Assembly: GCA_964017155.1 (NCBI GenBank)
Contig: OZ024856.1
Location: 13,743,625-13,807,624, forward strand
DNA: 64,000 nt
Source: Oasisia sp. SBJ-2009
Taxonomy: Eukaryota; Annelida; Polychaeta; Sabellida; Siboglinidae
Reading direction: 5' to 3'
The position numbers were made by a program, and so were the translations under genes. Within the stretch, counting starts at the first letter, position 1. The number at the start of each line of letters is the position of its first letter. This document shows positions 22,710-34,700 of this stretch, piece by piece. The notes under the pieces are model-generated. The model was given only the letters and a program-made list of their open reading frames with translations, was not told the DNA's origin and made no database searches.

Positions 22710-23232
22710 TGGTACAATATATTTTGGTAAATGAATTTTTATATCTCATCTTTTTCTATGAATGTTTATCTATTTCATCTTACATTTCATCGACAACGTG
22801 TGGAAAGGTAAAATGGTAAAATAGTGCATGAATGGAAGTTAATATTTGTTTACTGTGGCCGTTGAAATAAGAAATAACTGTCGTGAAGTCTATGGGGTTA
22901 CCATACAGATGCTACAAATTCCTTAGTTATATTTCGATAAAAGCTGCAGTCTATAATTATGAAGTGAATATAATTTATGCAATGTTTAGAACCGCATTGG
23001 GTTGTAATCAATCATCAATAAACATATGAGCCAGTCTTAGAGCATTAATAATAACTTATTAATAAGGAAATAAACAGTTCGATGCTTGTTTATTTAAAGA
23101 TTTCTGAAGAAAAAACATTTCGATAGAAGTAGGAATTTGGAGTGATAAAATGATAGTTAAAACAAAATGTATAAAGAAACATTGGTCGAGAGATGTTGTA
23201 CGTGACCAACACAAGGAGAGTAGCCAACTCAC
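22710..23232. other. No gene seen
   Basis: AT-rich; no supported ORF or repeat. Confidence 0.4.
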
Positions 23233-23813
23233 CTAGCAGCAGCTACAGCTGCTCCCCTCATATTAGTCACATATCTGGCCATGCCAGATGGACCCATGTG
23301 TACACCATTTCTTGCGTAATATTCCTGTTCAATAAATTAATATGATTGTAGAAAGTTATGTTTTCTGAACCAGAGATCAATGCCCACACCTGATTTTCCA
23401 CACTCTGATGAGCATGATTAAAATCAGGCCATGCAGGAGACCTACCAGACTGGACCGGAATATGTGTCAATATCTCACAAACTACTACCTGTGCTACAGA
23501 AGGTATTGTGAGCAGCTCGCGTGTGAATGCCAATATTTCTTCTACCAGCTTACTGGGGTCACAACCATTGCTCAGATCATGTCTTGATGTCAACCAGGTC
23601 AGCAGTAGGTGCAACTGGTCGCACCTCTCTCAGTCGCCAAAAAATCACCCAAGGAAAGGCCCATTGTCCTTGGAAAACGACCTTTCCAAATATATCGGCC
23701 TTATTATAAAATAAACATTTTGCCATCATTGGTATCAATGTCAATTTGAAGTTACCTAACATCTTGTAAATCACAAATTGTACAAGCATGTGAAAAGATT
23801 TTCTCCATAACAC
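23233..23813 (-). pseudogene. SGNH-hydrolase domain, best copy (frameshifted)
   Basis: SGNH hydrolases are esterase-fold enzymes with a Ser-Gly-Asn-His catalytic set. Reading down the minus strand: FGKVVFQGQW, a segment around VDIKT where the GxND block should be (stop present), then PSKLVEEILAFTRELL, VAQVVVCEIL, then an ISGSENITFYNH segment, and in the next frame EQEYYARNGVHMGPSGMARY. The last is the family's DxxH block with Asp changed to Asn (NGVH) and His kept. A good donor (CTAG|GTGAGT) follows at 23232-23228, so this was an exon end. The frameshift near 23330, stops, and lost catalytic Asp indicate a pseudogene. SGNH domains occur in some Ngaro/DIRS and CR1-type retroelements as well as in host genes. 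Confidence 0.65.
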
Positions 23814-23819
23814 ACCAAT

Positions 23820-25136
<1,317 letters not shown>

Positions 25137-25139
25137 CCA

Positions 25140-27325
25140 ACATCTGCTGTAAAGATGTAAGCATCACCTACACTAGCTGGAGCAGCTTCACAAATGTTTC
25201 TCATACAACAAATGTGATGCCAAAAAAACTATGATTTCTAAAAGAATATTCAATGTGTGCACTTTATTTTGAACAATCTTATGGACGTGATGAATGTTGG
25301 GGAAATATGCCTATTTCAGTTGTATATTTAGCTTTAAACGCCAGTTCCGGGTCGCCCTGAATTGTCACCATTCATGCCAGGTATCTTTCTCGGTCGATAT
25401 CACTGTTCGGAAATCGGTATCAATCCTCAATTGCTGCATATAGCCATGTAGAGTGTAACAATTGAATTTATGTCATACTACAATATTTGCAAACACAGAA
25501 ATTTATTTCTTCAATTTATTGACTAACGTCAGTGAGTAGGTGAGTTGTTGTTAAACAGCAGTGTTATTACCACTTGATAACAACATACGATGAAACAACT
25601 CACCAGTTGGTTTCTTTGACTTATTGATTATAATGTCATACCATTTTTTTCTGATAGTCTCAATCGTATCAAGGTGTCTTGCATTTTTAATAAAGAAGGT
25701 TTGAAGTGTGCAGTAGTGTAACTGATGGATAAAACTGTTTATAACACATAAGAATATTAGAGAATGTTGTGGTTTGAGCGCAAGCTGAATTAACTGTCTT
25801 GTGATAAATGGCAATAAGTACATATTTTGAAACATATCTGACAAAGTTTGAAAACGTATTTAAAAGTATTCAGCTGGTAGTTGAATACAATGACTGTCAG
25901 TGCTGTATAATCGATATTGTAAAACTTAGAAAATGAAATGAACAAAGTTGAAATATTGATAACATTTTGTGAAATGTGACAGCAGTATAATTTTGAATAT
26001 CATTTGGCTGCCGTCTAGCAACAAGAGGATGAGGACTCTGTTACAACATGTCTAATACTAGGAACAGGGCGAAAGTTGTCGTCATTTCAATGCCAAATAG
26101 ATACCAATACCCAATTTGTACCTCATTTCTGACATGTTAAAGCTGTCCTGCATCTGTTTCCGAATATTTCGCTCTACTTCCAAGTCTGCATCAACTTCTT
26201 TAGCACTTGTTTGCAGTCATGAACTAGACCACAAAGAAGGTGCTCATAACAGTTCATTTCTACAATCTAAATCTGAACCATTCTTCAATCTTTCAGTAAC
26301 ACAGTCGGTAGCAAATCATCTATTGCTGAAGGTGGCCTGCCACTATGGAATAATTGTTGATATGAATTTGTGTGTCGTCATTTATTAGTTCACCTTGTGT
26401 TGATGGCCAGTGTAGAAGATTTGAAGTATGTTATTAATGTATTGTTATTTATTTCCTAGTATGCACGGGCCTTTTGCATCTGAAGTAATCAAATACATGT
26501 GTCATTGACTATAGAATCTACATTAACATCAACAACGAGAGCAACCAATTCTTCACAACATCCTTTCTCACTATTTCCACTGTATCTAACCTCAAATGCT
26601 GTGTCGGGTTTGAGTCCATTTCATGGACTTATGCATATTACTTAAATAATTAGACTGTGTCTTGACTGGACAATTGGCAATAATTAGTACAGATTACTTC
26701 TGCAAGCAGATGATTTTCCCAGCTATTATTGTAGTTCAGTGTTACAGTAGACATGAATTTACCAGCAGTAAAAATAGGGGCTAGTGGGCTCGCATAAATG
26801 TAACGTCAGAGTATCAATGGCACTTACCTCTCATGCCTTCCTGATTGTGAGGTCAGACGCACCAACCCCCCCGGCTGGGAGGGGACGTCTGTGGCAGTCG
26901 GGCCAGGAATAACCCGCTACAGAAATGTCACAAAATAGACAACTTAGGCTTGGCAATTCTGCACAGATTTTTTTTAAAGTGTCAAAAGGTACAAAATGTA
27001 AATTCTATGCTACTGGCTCATTAGACTATTGACAGTCATTTACCTGAGGATATGTGAAACTAAACAATGGCAGAAAGAATGGACTCATAACATAAATAAA
27101 CATAATTCCTGTAAATAATTCTGATGAGATGGTTACAGAAAGGTATCACTTATCGAGTTTGTAGCACATTACACCAGTTCCAATATACGTGTTGTGACTC
27201 CATGCAGTATGCACTGAACTTCATAATATCTTTGTGGAAGTGCATGGAAGTACACACTGAGTTTGCTATGGTACCAGCCAGTTGTGCCATGATCACAGAG
27301 CTCTGCCAGCTGGTGATCGGTCGAC
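25140..27325. other. No recognised gene
   Basis: Several 60-97 codon ORFs without domains. At 26870-26930 a short GC-rich segment (CCCCCCCGGCTGGGAGGGG) could form a small hairpin. Nothing else stands out. Confidence 0.4.
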
Positions 27326-27329
27326 CCAT

Positions 27330-27540
27330 GTCAGACGGAATCTTTCCAATTCTCAGTCATGTGAGCATGTACGAAATGTGCTTGACACTGACGTATCAAC
27401 ATAACAGTTACTGACACTATCTAAAACACTCTTAACACATTCATCTGTGGTATCACCTACCTGTAGGTAAATGCCAGTTAACAGTTAATATTCAGTGGCA
27501 GTTTTGGTTTATACTGTTAACCTATACTTCGCTGCTATTG
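27330..27540. repeat. Diverged repeat shared with 29350-29600
   Basis: Both stretches share AAATGTGCTTG[A/G]CACTGACGT, ATGCCAGTTAAC-type units and TTCAGTGGCA[G/A]TTTTGGTTT. The second copy flanks the SGNH fragment at 29544-29830, so this is likely the surviving flank of another SGNH copy. Confidence 0.5.
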
Positions 27541-28000
27541 TCTGAACCTAGTAGTTCCTTTATTCAAAACATTCAATACATTATACAAAATACATACGTA
27601 TATTTGTATGTACACAATGTTTGAAGGGGCAAATAGGAAGTCGTTGACTTTTATGTAAGTTTTCCCCACACAATCTTATTAAGGTAAACGTATTATAGTT
27701 GCCACACATGCACTTGTCTACATATTGGAATCAATACATACTATCATATAAATATAAGACACAGTAATTAACATATATTAAAATAATAAAGTGTAAAAAA
27801 GACGGTTTTTGCATTTAAATTCAAATGCATTTATATTATTTATGTTTTTTGTGTCGTTACTCAGAAAATTCCACAATCGCACTCCATATACGCAGAGATT
27901 CATCAATCTCAATGTGGAATGAAGACGTATTCTTTCTAGATCGTGACAGGCTCTCAATGAATACATTGTTTACTGTTTAACAAAGATACACTGAAGGTTT
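27541..28000 (-). mobile_element. Truncated LINE 3' end (C-terminus plus 3' UTR)
   Basis: The minus-strand frame 27966-27778 contains RLMNLCVYGVRLWNFLS, NINAFEFKCKN and RLFY. This is the conserved GxxLWNxLP...FKxxLK C-terminal pattern that follows the reverse transcriptase in CR1/L2/Jockey-type LINEs. An AT-rich 3' UTR runs down to about 27545, where TTTATTCAAAACATT resembles the 3' ends at 42660 and 38940. RT motifs are missing: 5' truncation. Confidence 0.65.
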
Positions 28001-28148
28001 GATGGCAAACAGCTCGTATAAGCTTTGTACATAAATAATGCTGTTTGTAATTCAATAATATCTAGAAATTTCAAGACACGCAAACGTTGTCAGCTCAGCT
28101 CGTCAGTGAACTCTTCACATAGACATATTTACTGCCTAACATAGACTT

Positions 28149-28320
28149 AGCCTGGCTCCTTCACTTCACAAGGTGCATTAGACATGGTCCAACACTTGCG
28201 TCTTTGATATGAATGACAGGCCTACTCGGGGTCACCTGTGATAGGTCATTTTATTAATTTTGGCGAGCAACTAGGGGGCGACCAAGTCTATTGCACCTTG
28301 TGAAGCGATGGAGCCAGTAA
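28149..28320. mobile_element. MITE with ~35-bp terminal inverted repeats
   Basis: The left end CTGGCTCCTTCACTTCACAAGGTGCATTAGAC (from 28152) is matched on the opposite strand by CTGGCTCCATCGCTTCACAAGGTGCAATAGAC (to 28317), with four mismatches. Flanks carry TTA on the left and TAA on the right. The ~165-bp body has no coding capacity. The superfamily is not assigned. Confidence 0.8.
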
Positions 28321-28329
28321 GTATGTTAC

Positions 28330-28700
28330 TTGTAAATACATATTTTAATCCTAAAAATATAGATTTTCTCATTGTCCACATACTCATGCAGAGCAGCTAA
28401 TGAATTCTCTCCACACCATTCCAGGTCTTTGAAATAACAATTGGAGATGCTGCCCTCTTTTTACTCTGTTGTTGGATTTCCATATTTTCCATGACATATT
28501 TTCATTTCTGGAAGAAGATATCGTTGCATAAAATGCAAAATGGCTCGCTACAGCAGCTGTTGCAAGTATGAAGTTAAACAAATGATATTGATGCCAAAGG
28601 ATTTGCTTTTATGTGTGGTTACATATTGAATTTAATTTGTATTTTGTGACAATCTTTTTCTTACATGTTTTTAGATGTGACCTGTACAATGAAAATCCTT
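28330..28700. other. No gene seen
   Basis: Non-coding stretch before the zinc-finger locus; the 65-codon minus ORF has no recognisable domain. Confidence 0.35.
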
Positions 28701-28703
28701 TTT

Positions 28704-29166
28704 TTAAGTTTTTTCCACGATGACGTCAAAAGCGTCGTCCGCCGCGGCCCTCTTGCGTGTACAACGACCGCGAGATATGTGGCGCCTCCAATTATCCCGC
28801 CTCGAAAACGCCGTCCCACAATGGGGGCAGTCAAATTCTGCCCGCGATGGTGGTGGGGGTGCGACAGCGCGGAAGAAGGAACAAACAAGATTTTTAGTCA
28901 TGTCATTTACAGTATACGTATTCGCATTTCCAAAATTGTTATCACGAAAAAAGAGAAATATGCCATTGACAAAGACTTACCACATGAACCGCACCCAGGT
29001 CTCTCTCTGACGCTGTCGCCACCGGGGCTGTTGTTGGTGGTGGTGGGCCTAATGGGAGAAACACCTCCTCATCAGCCACGATGGCAGTTAAGCCCCCAAT
29101 GGTACCACGCCGTGTGGGGACGGGGCCCCTGATGGCTTCTGCGTAAGTCCATCCTCTTCGAATCAT
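28704..29166 (-). pseudogene. C2HC zinc-finger gene paralogue (two exons, damaged splice sites)
   Basis: Exon 1 (29166-28981) opens with MIRRGWTYAEAIRGPVPTRR and ends ATASERDLGAVHV at a consensus donor (GTG|GTAAGTC). The intron is clearly homologous to intron 1 of the gene at 51986-52529, sharing TTTGTCAATGG, GCGAATACGTA and TAAAAATCT. Exon 2 (to 28704) encodes FDCPHCGTAFSRRDNWRRH then ISRGRC, a C-x2-C-x12-H-x5-C finger. At the homologous acceptor TAG has become CCG, and at the second donor GTGAGT has become GAAAAA, so the frame runs to a premature stop. An alternative acceptor (GCGGGCAG) exists but is out of phase. GC-rich relative to its surroundings. Confidence 0.55.
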
Positions 29167-29543
29167 GTTCGCCGGTAAGAATTCAAGTGAATGAATAATG
29201 ACTTCCTCAGAAAACTTTTTAATGATACTAAAATTAATTTAATTTAATTCCCCATGAATGGGTATAGCTATATGATGCTTGTCTTCATATCATTCAAGTT
29301 AATATGATCATTGTGTGGGCATTCAACTTGTGTTAGTGATGGTAGGTTTTATCTGAACATTGCAAAATGTGCTTGGCACTGACGTCTCGACATAAGTGAC
29401 ACAATGTACAATAGACTTAACATCCTCATTTGCATAATCACCTGATATGCCAACTAACAGGGTTTGAGACTCAGATGCCAGCTAATAGAGCAGGCGGTGT
29501 CGTTGTGGTATAACCTCAAATACCAGCTAACAGCTTTTAAGAC

Positions 29544-29966
29544 TCAGGTGCCAGCTAGCATGACTTGAGATTCAGTGGCAATTTTGGTTTCTACTACGTG
29601 GCTGTTCTTTATGAAAGATTCTGTTGGTCTCACTGCTTCTTTTGTTTGGCCAGGTGTGCACGTCTGTGCACATGTTCTTTTGTGTGCCTCTCCCTCAGAA
29701 ACTAGACTTGGCATGTAGTGCCTGTGCTGTATTGCCTCATTGATATGCTCCTTCATGCGTCTCACGAAGCTGTTTCCCAGGAACACTACACGTCTTTCTT
29801 GGAAACTGACCTTCCCAAGCACGTCAGACAGACAGAGATCTCACGTATAGTACAGTGCTGTATCCCACATACCACCTCATTGGTAGGCCTCTTTCATTCT
29901 GCACACGCAACTGCCCCAAGAATAACACGCCATTTTATTTTGTCGATAGCATTTTCTGGAAAGTAA
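29544..29966 (-). pseudogene. SGNH N-terminal fragment
   Basis: The minus ORF 29822-29544 contains RRVVFLGNSFVRRMKEHI, an intact-looking block I (GNSF in place of GDSx) preceded by a hydrophobic strand, and DVLGKVSFQ just upstream. Related to the 18-20 kb modules but more diverged (MKEH instead of MSDI). Downstream blocks are absent except for the diverged flank at 29350-29540. Confidence 0.5.
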
Positions 29967-29969
29967 GAA

Positions 29970-30283
29970 TGTACACAGTAGATTTATTTTACTGTAGCAT
30001 ACTGTATCTAAGTACAGTCATTACCACACTGTTCTGTGTCAGCGATTAATCACATTGTTTGCAACAGTTTGCATTTGGGTATATCGGCAATAAATATATC
30101 ATCAGTAAATACAAAAGTTATAAATGACTTGCTCTTAGAGACATCCCAAAAGCTCCCTTGCCCTAGCATCTGTGAGCATACATATCTATACCTCTGTGTG
30201 TTACTCTTAAAAGAAACTGGTATGTCTAAATTAAAATTCAACTAAGGGACAGAGATGAATATCCATGATGATTTCAGCAGGCT
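29970..30283. other. No recognised gene
   Basis: Overlapping short ORFs on both strands, none with a domain. Confidence 0.35.
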
Positions 30284-30472
30284 TCATATATAAATTTCTG
30301 CTCTGGTGAGCTTAATTAGTTGTTCTTTATGCTCATCAACCACAGCACTCATGAAGAGGATGTGATCAACTGTACATTTCAATACTTTTGTTCTGGTATT
30401 ATTTTTGATTTTTAGGACTGCCTTAGCAGATGTCACTGTCAATTTCACCACAGGTGAACCACAACGCTCCAT
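30284..30472 (-). pseudogene. HPLDTMAK/FVGNRF family, copy e, C-terminal part
   Basis: The minus ORF reads SAKAVLKIKNNTRTKVLKC then DHILFMS, which aligns with KAVLKAQINIQINVLHC of copy b and with the next copy at 32760-32920 (LKAKINKSNKIYTRDYILF). Its upstream part continues beyond the retroposon at 32131, so one ancestral copy was split by that insertion. Confidence 0.55.
30458..30472. repeat. 15-bp target-site duplication, left copy
   Basis: ACCACAACGCTCCAT; identical copy at 32131-32145. Confidence 0.92.
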
Positions 30473-30970
30473 TTTTTTTTTGTCTTTACAAAATGTTTAT
30501 TCAGGTAATCACATGTATATACAAGTAAAAGTTGCGATTATGAACAAACAACATGGTGTATAAAAATACACAAAAATAAATGAAACCTGTACGGCGCCCT
30601 GCGTTGTGATATATTGTTGTGTGCCGGGCCAATACTGGTATATAGTCGCTCTGTCGATGTCAGAAAAAAAAATTGAAAAATTTGAAAAATCTGTTGCATT
30701 TAGTGGCAATATTCCTTATTCCCACTTTTTATACAATTACTCCGGTTTCTTACGTAAGGATTTGTCTTGTTAAATTAAATTTTAAATTAAGTGAACCTAA
30801 AAGATTTTAGTCCGTTCAAATTAGATTGGACCAAGCCAAATCAAAACAAATTGAAATGGATTAAGAGTAAACCAAAAATAAGTTAAATTATGTCAAATTA
30901 ACTCAACCTGTCATTCTTGACAGTACCAGAACGTCAAATATATATAGCTGTGATTATTCTACTAATGTTC

Positions 30971-31326
30971 AATTGTTCATGAAACAGCATAAATTAGAGT
31001 GTTCTCCATCTCGTGAGTCCATCTGAAGTTCTTCGATAGCGAGTCCATGTGCGCACCCACAGAGCCACTGCTGCTGTGGGTGAAGCGCGTAAGCATATTA
31101 TTATAGGCGCAAGTGTCTCGTCCTTATGGTTAATAATTAAATTGAATTTAATTGTTCATGAAACCGCAAAAATTAGAGTGTTCTCCATCTCATGAGTCCA
31201 TCTGGAGTTCTTCAATAGCGAGTCCATGTGCACACCCACAGAGCCACTGCTGCTGTGGGTGAAGCGCGTAAGCATATTATTATAGGCGCAAGTGTCTCGT
31301 CCTTATGGTTAATAATTAAATTCAAT
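30971..31326. repeat. Two-unit 179-bp tandem repeat inside the retroposon
   Basis: Units 30971-31149 and 31150-31326 are ~95% alike by eye. Each carries, on the minus strand, GCAGTGGCTCTGTGGGTGCGC, close to a tRNA A box, and a degenerate B-box-like GATGGACTCACGAG, suggesting tRNA-derived SINE modules duplicated in tandem. Confidence 0.88.
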
Positions 31327-31375
31327 TGTCATTCTGGTACAATGCCAGTACTTAGAAACGTAGAGGCCTAATAAT

Positions 31376-31381
31376 TATATG

Positions 31382-31417
<36 letters not shown>

Positions 31418-31482
31418 CATACATACATATATATACATACACACACATACATATACACACACACATACATACATATATATAA
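31376..31482. repeat. (TA)n / (ACATAC)n microsatellite
   Basis: An alternating TATA run grades into CACACATA/ACATACAT repeats. Confidence 0.9.
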
Positions 31483-31531
31483 ATAGCCAACACTAACGTT
31501 CTTAAAAGGAAACCAAAAAATAACAAGTTGC

Positions 31532-31606
31532 CCGTTGTGGGATTCGGTCCCGGGTTTCTCTATATTAGAGTGCGGCGCGCCCCACTGAGCCACTGCTCTT
31601 CTGGGT
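31532..31606 (-). ncRNA. tRNA-like (SINE head) segment
   Basis: The minus strand has a perfect A-box-like TGGCTCAGTGG (31592-31582) and, ~30 nt downstream, GGGACCGAATCCC (31551-31539), a B box differing from GGTTCGANTCC mainly at its 5' half. Stems of the cloverleaf are imperfect and it lies inside the retroposon, so I take it as a tRNA-derived module rather than a functional tRNA gene. Confidence 0.5.
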
Positions 31607-31659
31607 AAGGCGCATATTCTATTGTTATAAATACAGGATGGTGAAGGTTGTCACTGTGT

Positions 31660-32130
31660 CACTTTAGCGCGGTGCGTCGGGCGCTATTGTTTACGCACAC
31701 ACACGTCTTAACGCGGCGGCGACGTTAGAGGGCGTGGCGAGCGGCGTTGCGCCAGGGGCGACTGTGCGCTTGGCGCGAATACGGTGTTCGGCCGGACGGC
31801 TTGACGCGTTTGACGGCTGCGTTGGATGCGCTGCGAGCGACGTTGGATCGAGGTCCGTTGGGCGACGAGAGGCCGTATTGGATGCGCGCGCCCCAGCAAT
31901 CAGCATGGTGAGCGAGGCGCGACACATCCAGAGGTCCGAGCGGTCTGGGGTCCTGGCGCGCACGCACTGCGGCGGCGGGCAACGTCTTGAGGCGAGCGAC
32001 TTGGTGGCGGCCGTTATGAGCACACATGCTGCCCGGCGGGCGTCCGCAGGCACAGGGCAGCATCACGGCAGCGCTGGCCGGCGACTGGATGCGAGCGATC
32101 AGCGTGAGCGAGGCGCGACACATCCAGGGG
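31660..32130 (-). promoter_or_regulatory. CpG-rich 5' head of the retroposon
   Basis: A ~470-bp block with very high CpG density in an otherwise AT-rich window. The repeated motif TGGATGTGTCGCGCCTCGCT occurs at the extreme 5' end (about 32127) and again ~195 bp inside. Long ORFs exist on both strands, but they are due to the low stop-codon density of GC-rich DNA. A promoter role is inference. Confidence 0.45.
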
Positions 32131-32145
32131 ACCACAACGCTCCAT
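32131..32145. repeat. 15-bp target-site duplication, right copy
   Basis: ACCACAACGCTCCAT; matches 30458-30472. Confidence 0.92.
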
Positions 32146-32930
32146 GCTTAAACGCTCCCTCAAGCAACTCAGCGCTACTTCTCACAGACACTGATGTCAT
32201 GTGCATGGATTCTATCATGGAGATTCTGAGGCTTTCCTTGTGATCCATCTCCAGATGTTTGCTTCTTCCTTCTCTTCCTGAACGTTCTCCCCAGCAAAAC
32301 ATATGGCCGTGTCCATGTATACATGTTTTACTCTGTCATCCTGTCATTTGATTGGTTAACTTTATATGTGAGTCATGCTTCTAAGAAGCCTGTTGTAACA
32401 TTTGGAACACGACTGAGTATGCTGTGAGCACCATCGAAGTGACACTTACCAGTGATTTTGGTGGAAGGAACTGGCTGGCTGTACTGTTGCTTGGGTTGTT
32501 GAAGCACTCACCATCAAGCCGTGTGGTGAGTTGCCATTGAACTATGCCATTACAACATTTCACAGTTGGAGCAAATTGCGTAAATGAGTAAACCCTGGAG
32601 GCCCAGTCACAACCCTGGCTGACGGTGGCAGCACCTTGATGGAATCGAAGATAGCAACAAAAAGGCGAGTTCTGTCTTTCAGAACATATTCGTGACTTCA
32701 AAATTCATGGGTGTTATTCATAAATTCAACTTTCTAGCGGTGGTATGTAAGCATACAATTCTTTCATCTGTCTGGGAATTTGTCCATCGGTAATGAAAAG
32801 AATGTAATCACGTGTATATTTTATTACTTTTGTTAATTTTGGCTTTAAGGACTGTCACTGAGAGTTGCTTTGTGTTATGCTTGACTTCACCACGAGTGGA
32901 CCACACCACTTTGTGCGTAAATTAAATTAA
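32146..32930 (-). pseudogene. HPLDTMAK/FVGNRF family, tail and middle remnant
   Basis: 32190-32560 is a diverged duplicate of 32970-33340: both carry GATGT[C/T]ATGTGCATG[G/T]ATTCTATCATGGAGA, AAGAAGCCTG and CACCATCAAGCC[G/A]TGTGGTGAG. On the minus strand 32920-32750 encodes KVVWSTRGEV, LKAKINKSNKIYTRDYILF, a C-terminal family piece. The 106-codon ORF 32701-32381 shares TSMVLTAYSVVF with TLVVLTVYFVV of copy f. Multiple stops and frame changes. Confidence 0.5.
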
Positions 32931-32959
32931 ACTAAATACTACCTCAAACCACAGAGACA

Positions 32960-34700
32960 TTCTGCTTATCTGATGTTATGTGCATGTATTCTATCATGGA
33001 GAATCGGCGGTTTCCTGGCGAACTTCTTCCAAGCTATCACTTCTTCCTTTTCTTCCTTGGTGTTCTCTCTAGCACAACTAATAGGTTTGTCCGTGTGTAC
33101 ATGTATTACTCTGTCATTGTGCCTATCTAATCAGTATCCTCATTGATTAACTATGTATATAAATCTTGCTTGTAAGAAGCCTGGTGTAACATTTTGGGGC
33201 ACGACAAAGTACACTGTGAGCACCACCAAAGTGACCTTCACCAGTGAAGTTGGTGGGTCTGTAAGAACTGGCTGGCTGTAGTAAGTGGCATGGGTTGTTG
33301 AAGTAGCCACCATCAAGCCATGTGGTGAGCTGCTGTTGAATGACATCAAGACACCCTTTACATAGGTCTTGTTACAAAGCGATGGTCTTGTCATTGTGGA
33401 TGTTGGCTTCTTGAAACTGTAAAGGACAGTCTCGTCCTTGACAGGTATATTAGGAAAAATAACAGATGGGGTATTGGGTCCCAGCTGGCATTCTCTGACC
33501 ATGACCGAACCAACCAACAAGCTTCGGCACTGCAGGATTCATCTGAGAAATGGAAAGATTTCTTGCAATCAGCCCCATTCAGGACTCAGACACTACTTTG
33601 TCAATGACCCAAAGTGATTGAGTTGTTACATGAAGCACATCCAGCACATCCATCTTAAGAACATTCAAGAATGCATTTATCGACAGCGCTTCCTTGAGTA
33701 ATTCTGACAGAATTCTGTGATTGGTGTGTTGTAGTCCTTGATGGTTTTGTCATATGCTTTGGCCATGCCTTCAAGTGGGTGTTTTGAACATGAGAAAATA
33801 TTTAATCCCTCACAAATTTCTGTCAAAATGTGAAACCAACTCTTCTGATTGGCTTTACATCTATCTGCCATAGTGCTTACAACTCTAGGTTAGACTACAG
33901 AATTAGAAATGGTTTCAGTCAAGGAATTTGGTAGAGCAACACACATAACCATGTCACAATTCTTACCTATAATGTCCTTCGTGCTGATTAAGGCTGACCA
34001 AGTGTTTTTCCCTCTAGCTATCTCTGTTTCCTTTAGATCACCTATTGCTTTTGTTTTGTCATATGTCAAGGTCAGATTAAACTCACCAACAAGAGTTTCT
34101 ACTCTCAAGTAATAACTTTAATCTCTTCACACATGTTATGATGATGATGATGAACAGGGAAGTGACCCATCTATGTCTACACTTGCCACTGATGTTACTA
34201 CTGCTCTGATAGCATGTGATGTGTTCACATGAACTACTCTTAAATCTGTCGGATGATAACTCATTTGGCGAATTTCTGATTGGTATGGTGCCACATACTG
34301 TTTTGTAGCAATGAATGGTTTTGAATTTGTCTTGGGTGAAGGTCGTCTCAATTTGCCAGTAACTAATTTCTTGATATGAAGAATTCACATTGCCTAGTCT
34401 TTGACATAAAGCAACATATATGTTGACACTAATTAATAATGTGGATGATGATGAACTCCAAACCGTTTATTTTGTTTTCATTTGGCTAATATTGCCTTTT
34501 CCAATGGGCCACACAGTTCTTGATTTTTGTTTCGACATAGGTCTCTGTTCATTTGTAACAAGGTGATATTTTGAGGCCAATTTTGCCATTGAATTATTCT
34601 TACTTTTCAGGGTTTGGTTTAAGAAATGTTGAACATAGCGGTAGCTCAATTGAACATACTCACCCTTTACTTTCACCATGTCTTTCACTAGCTTTACATT
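32960..34700 (-). pseudogene. HPLDTMAK/FVGNRF family, copy f
   Basis: From the 5' side on the minus strand: a coiled-coil-like ORF (34688-34467); a PYQSEIRQMSYHPTDLRVV segment (34351-34136) corresponding to the region after the coiled coil; VGEFNLTLTYDKTKAIGDL (34108-33890); an HPLEGMAKAYDKTI block (33871-33677), the HPLDTMAK counterpart; a stop-interrupted stretch with DVLHVTTQSL (about 33640); and an ORF (33520-33140) with LGPNTPSVIFPNIPVKDE, matching LGPSPQPVFADVPIK of copy a. Block order is preserved but frames are broken. Confidence 0.6.

Larger units (their letters stand above)
30473..32130 (-). mobile_element. Polyadenylated non-coding retroposon, 1658 bp
   Basis: The element is flanked by a perfect 15-bp direct repeat. 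On its own (minus) strand it starts at 32130 with a very GC- and CpG-rich head (32130-31660) and continues through a tRNA-like segment, a purine-pyrimidine microsatellite and a two-unit 179-bp repeat. It ends with AATAAA 14-15 nt before a 10-nt A run (plus strand TTTATT at 30496-30501, T-run 30472-30481). Target duplication, poly(A) and polyadenylation signal show L1-type target-primed insertion of a Pol II-type transcript. No reverse-transcriptase or endonuclease motif is present, so it is non-autonomous or a processed copy of a host non-coding RNA. The head contains two copies, ~195 bp apart, of a TGGATGTGTCGCGCCTCGCT motif, reminiscent of LINE promoter monomers. Confidence 0.8.

Noticed and set aside
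31532..31606. Functional tRNA gene
   Set aside because: B box is degenerate, stems do not pair well, and the segment is internal to a retroposon.
31691..32243. 169-codon plus and 120-136 codon minus ORFs
   Set aside because: They lie in a very GC-rich block where stop codons are rare, run across the retroposon border, and show no domain.
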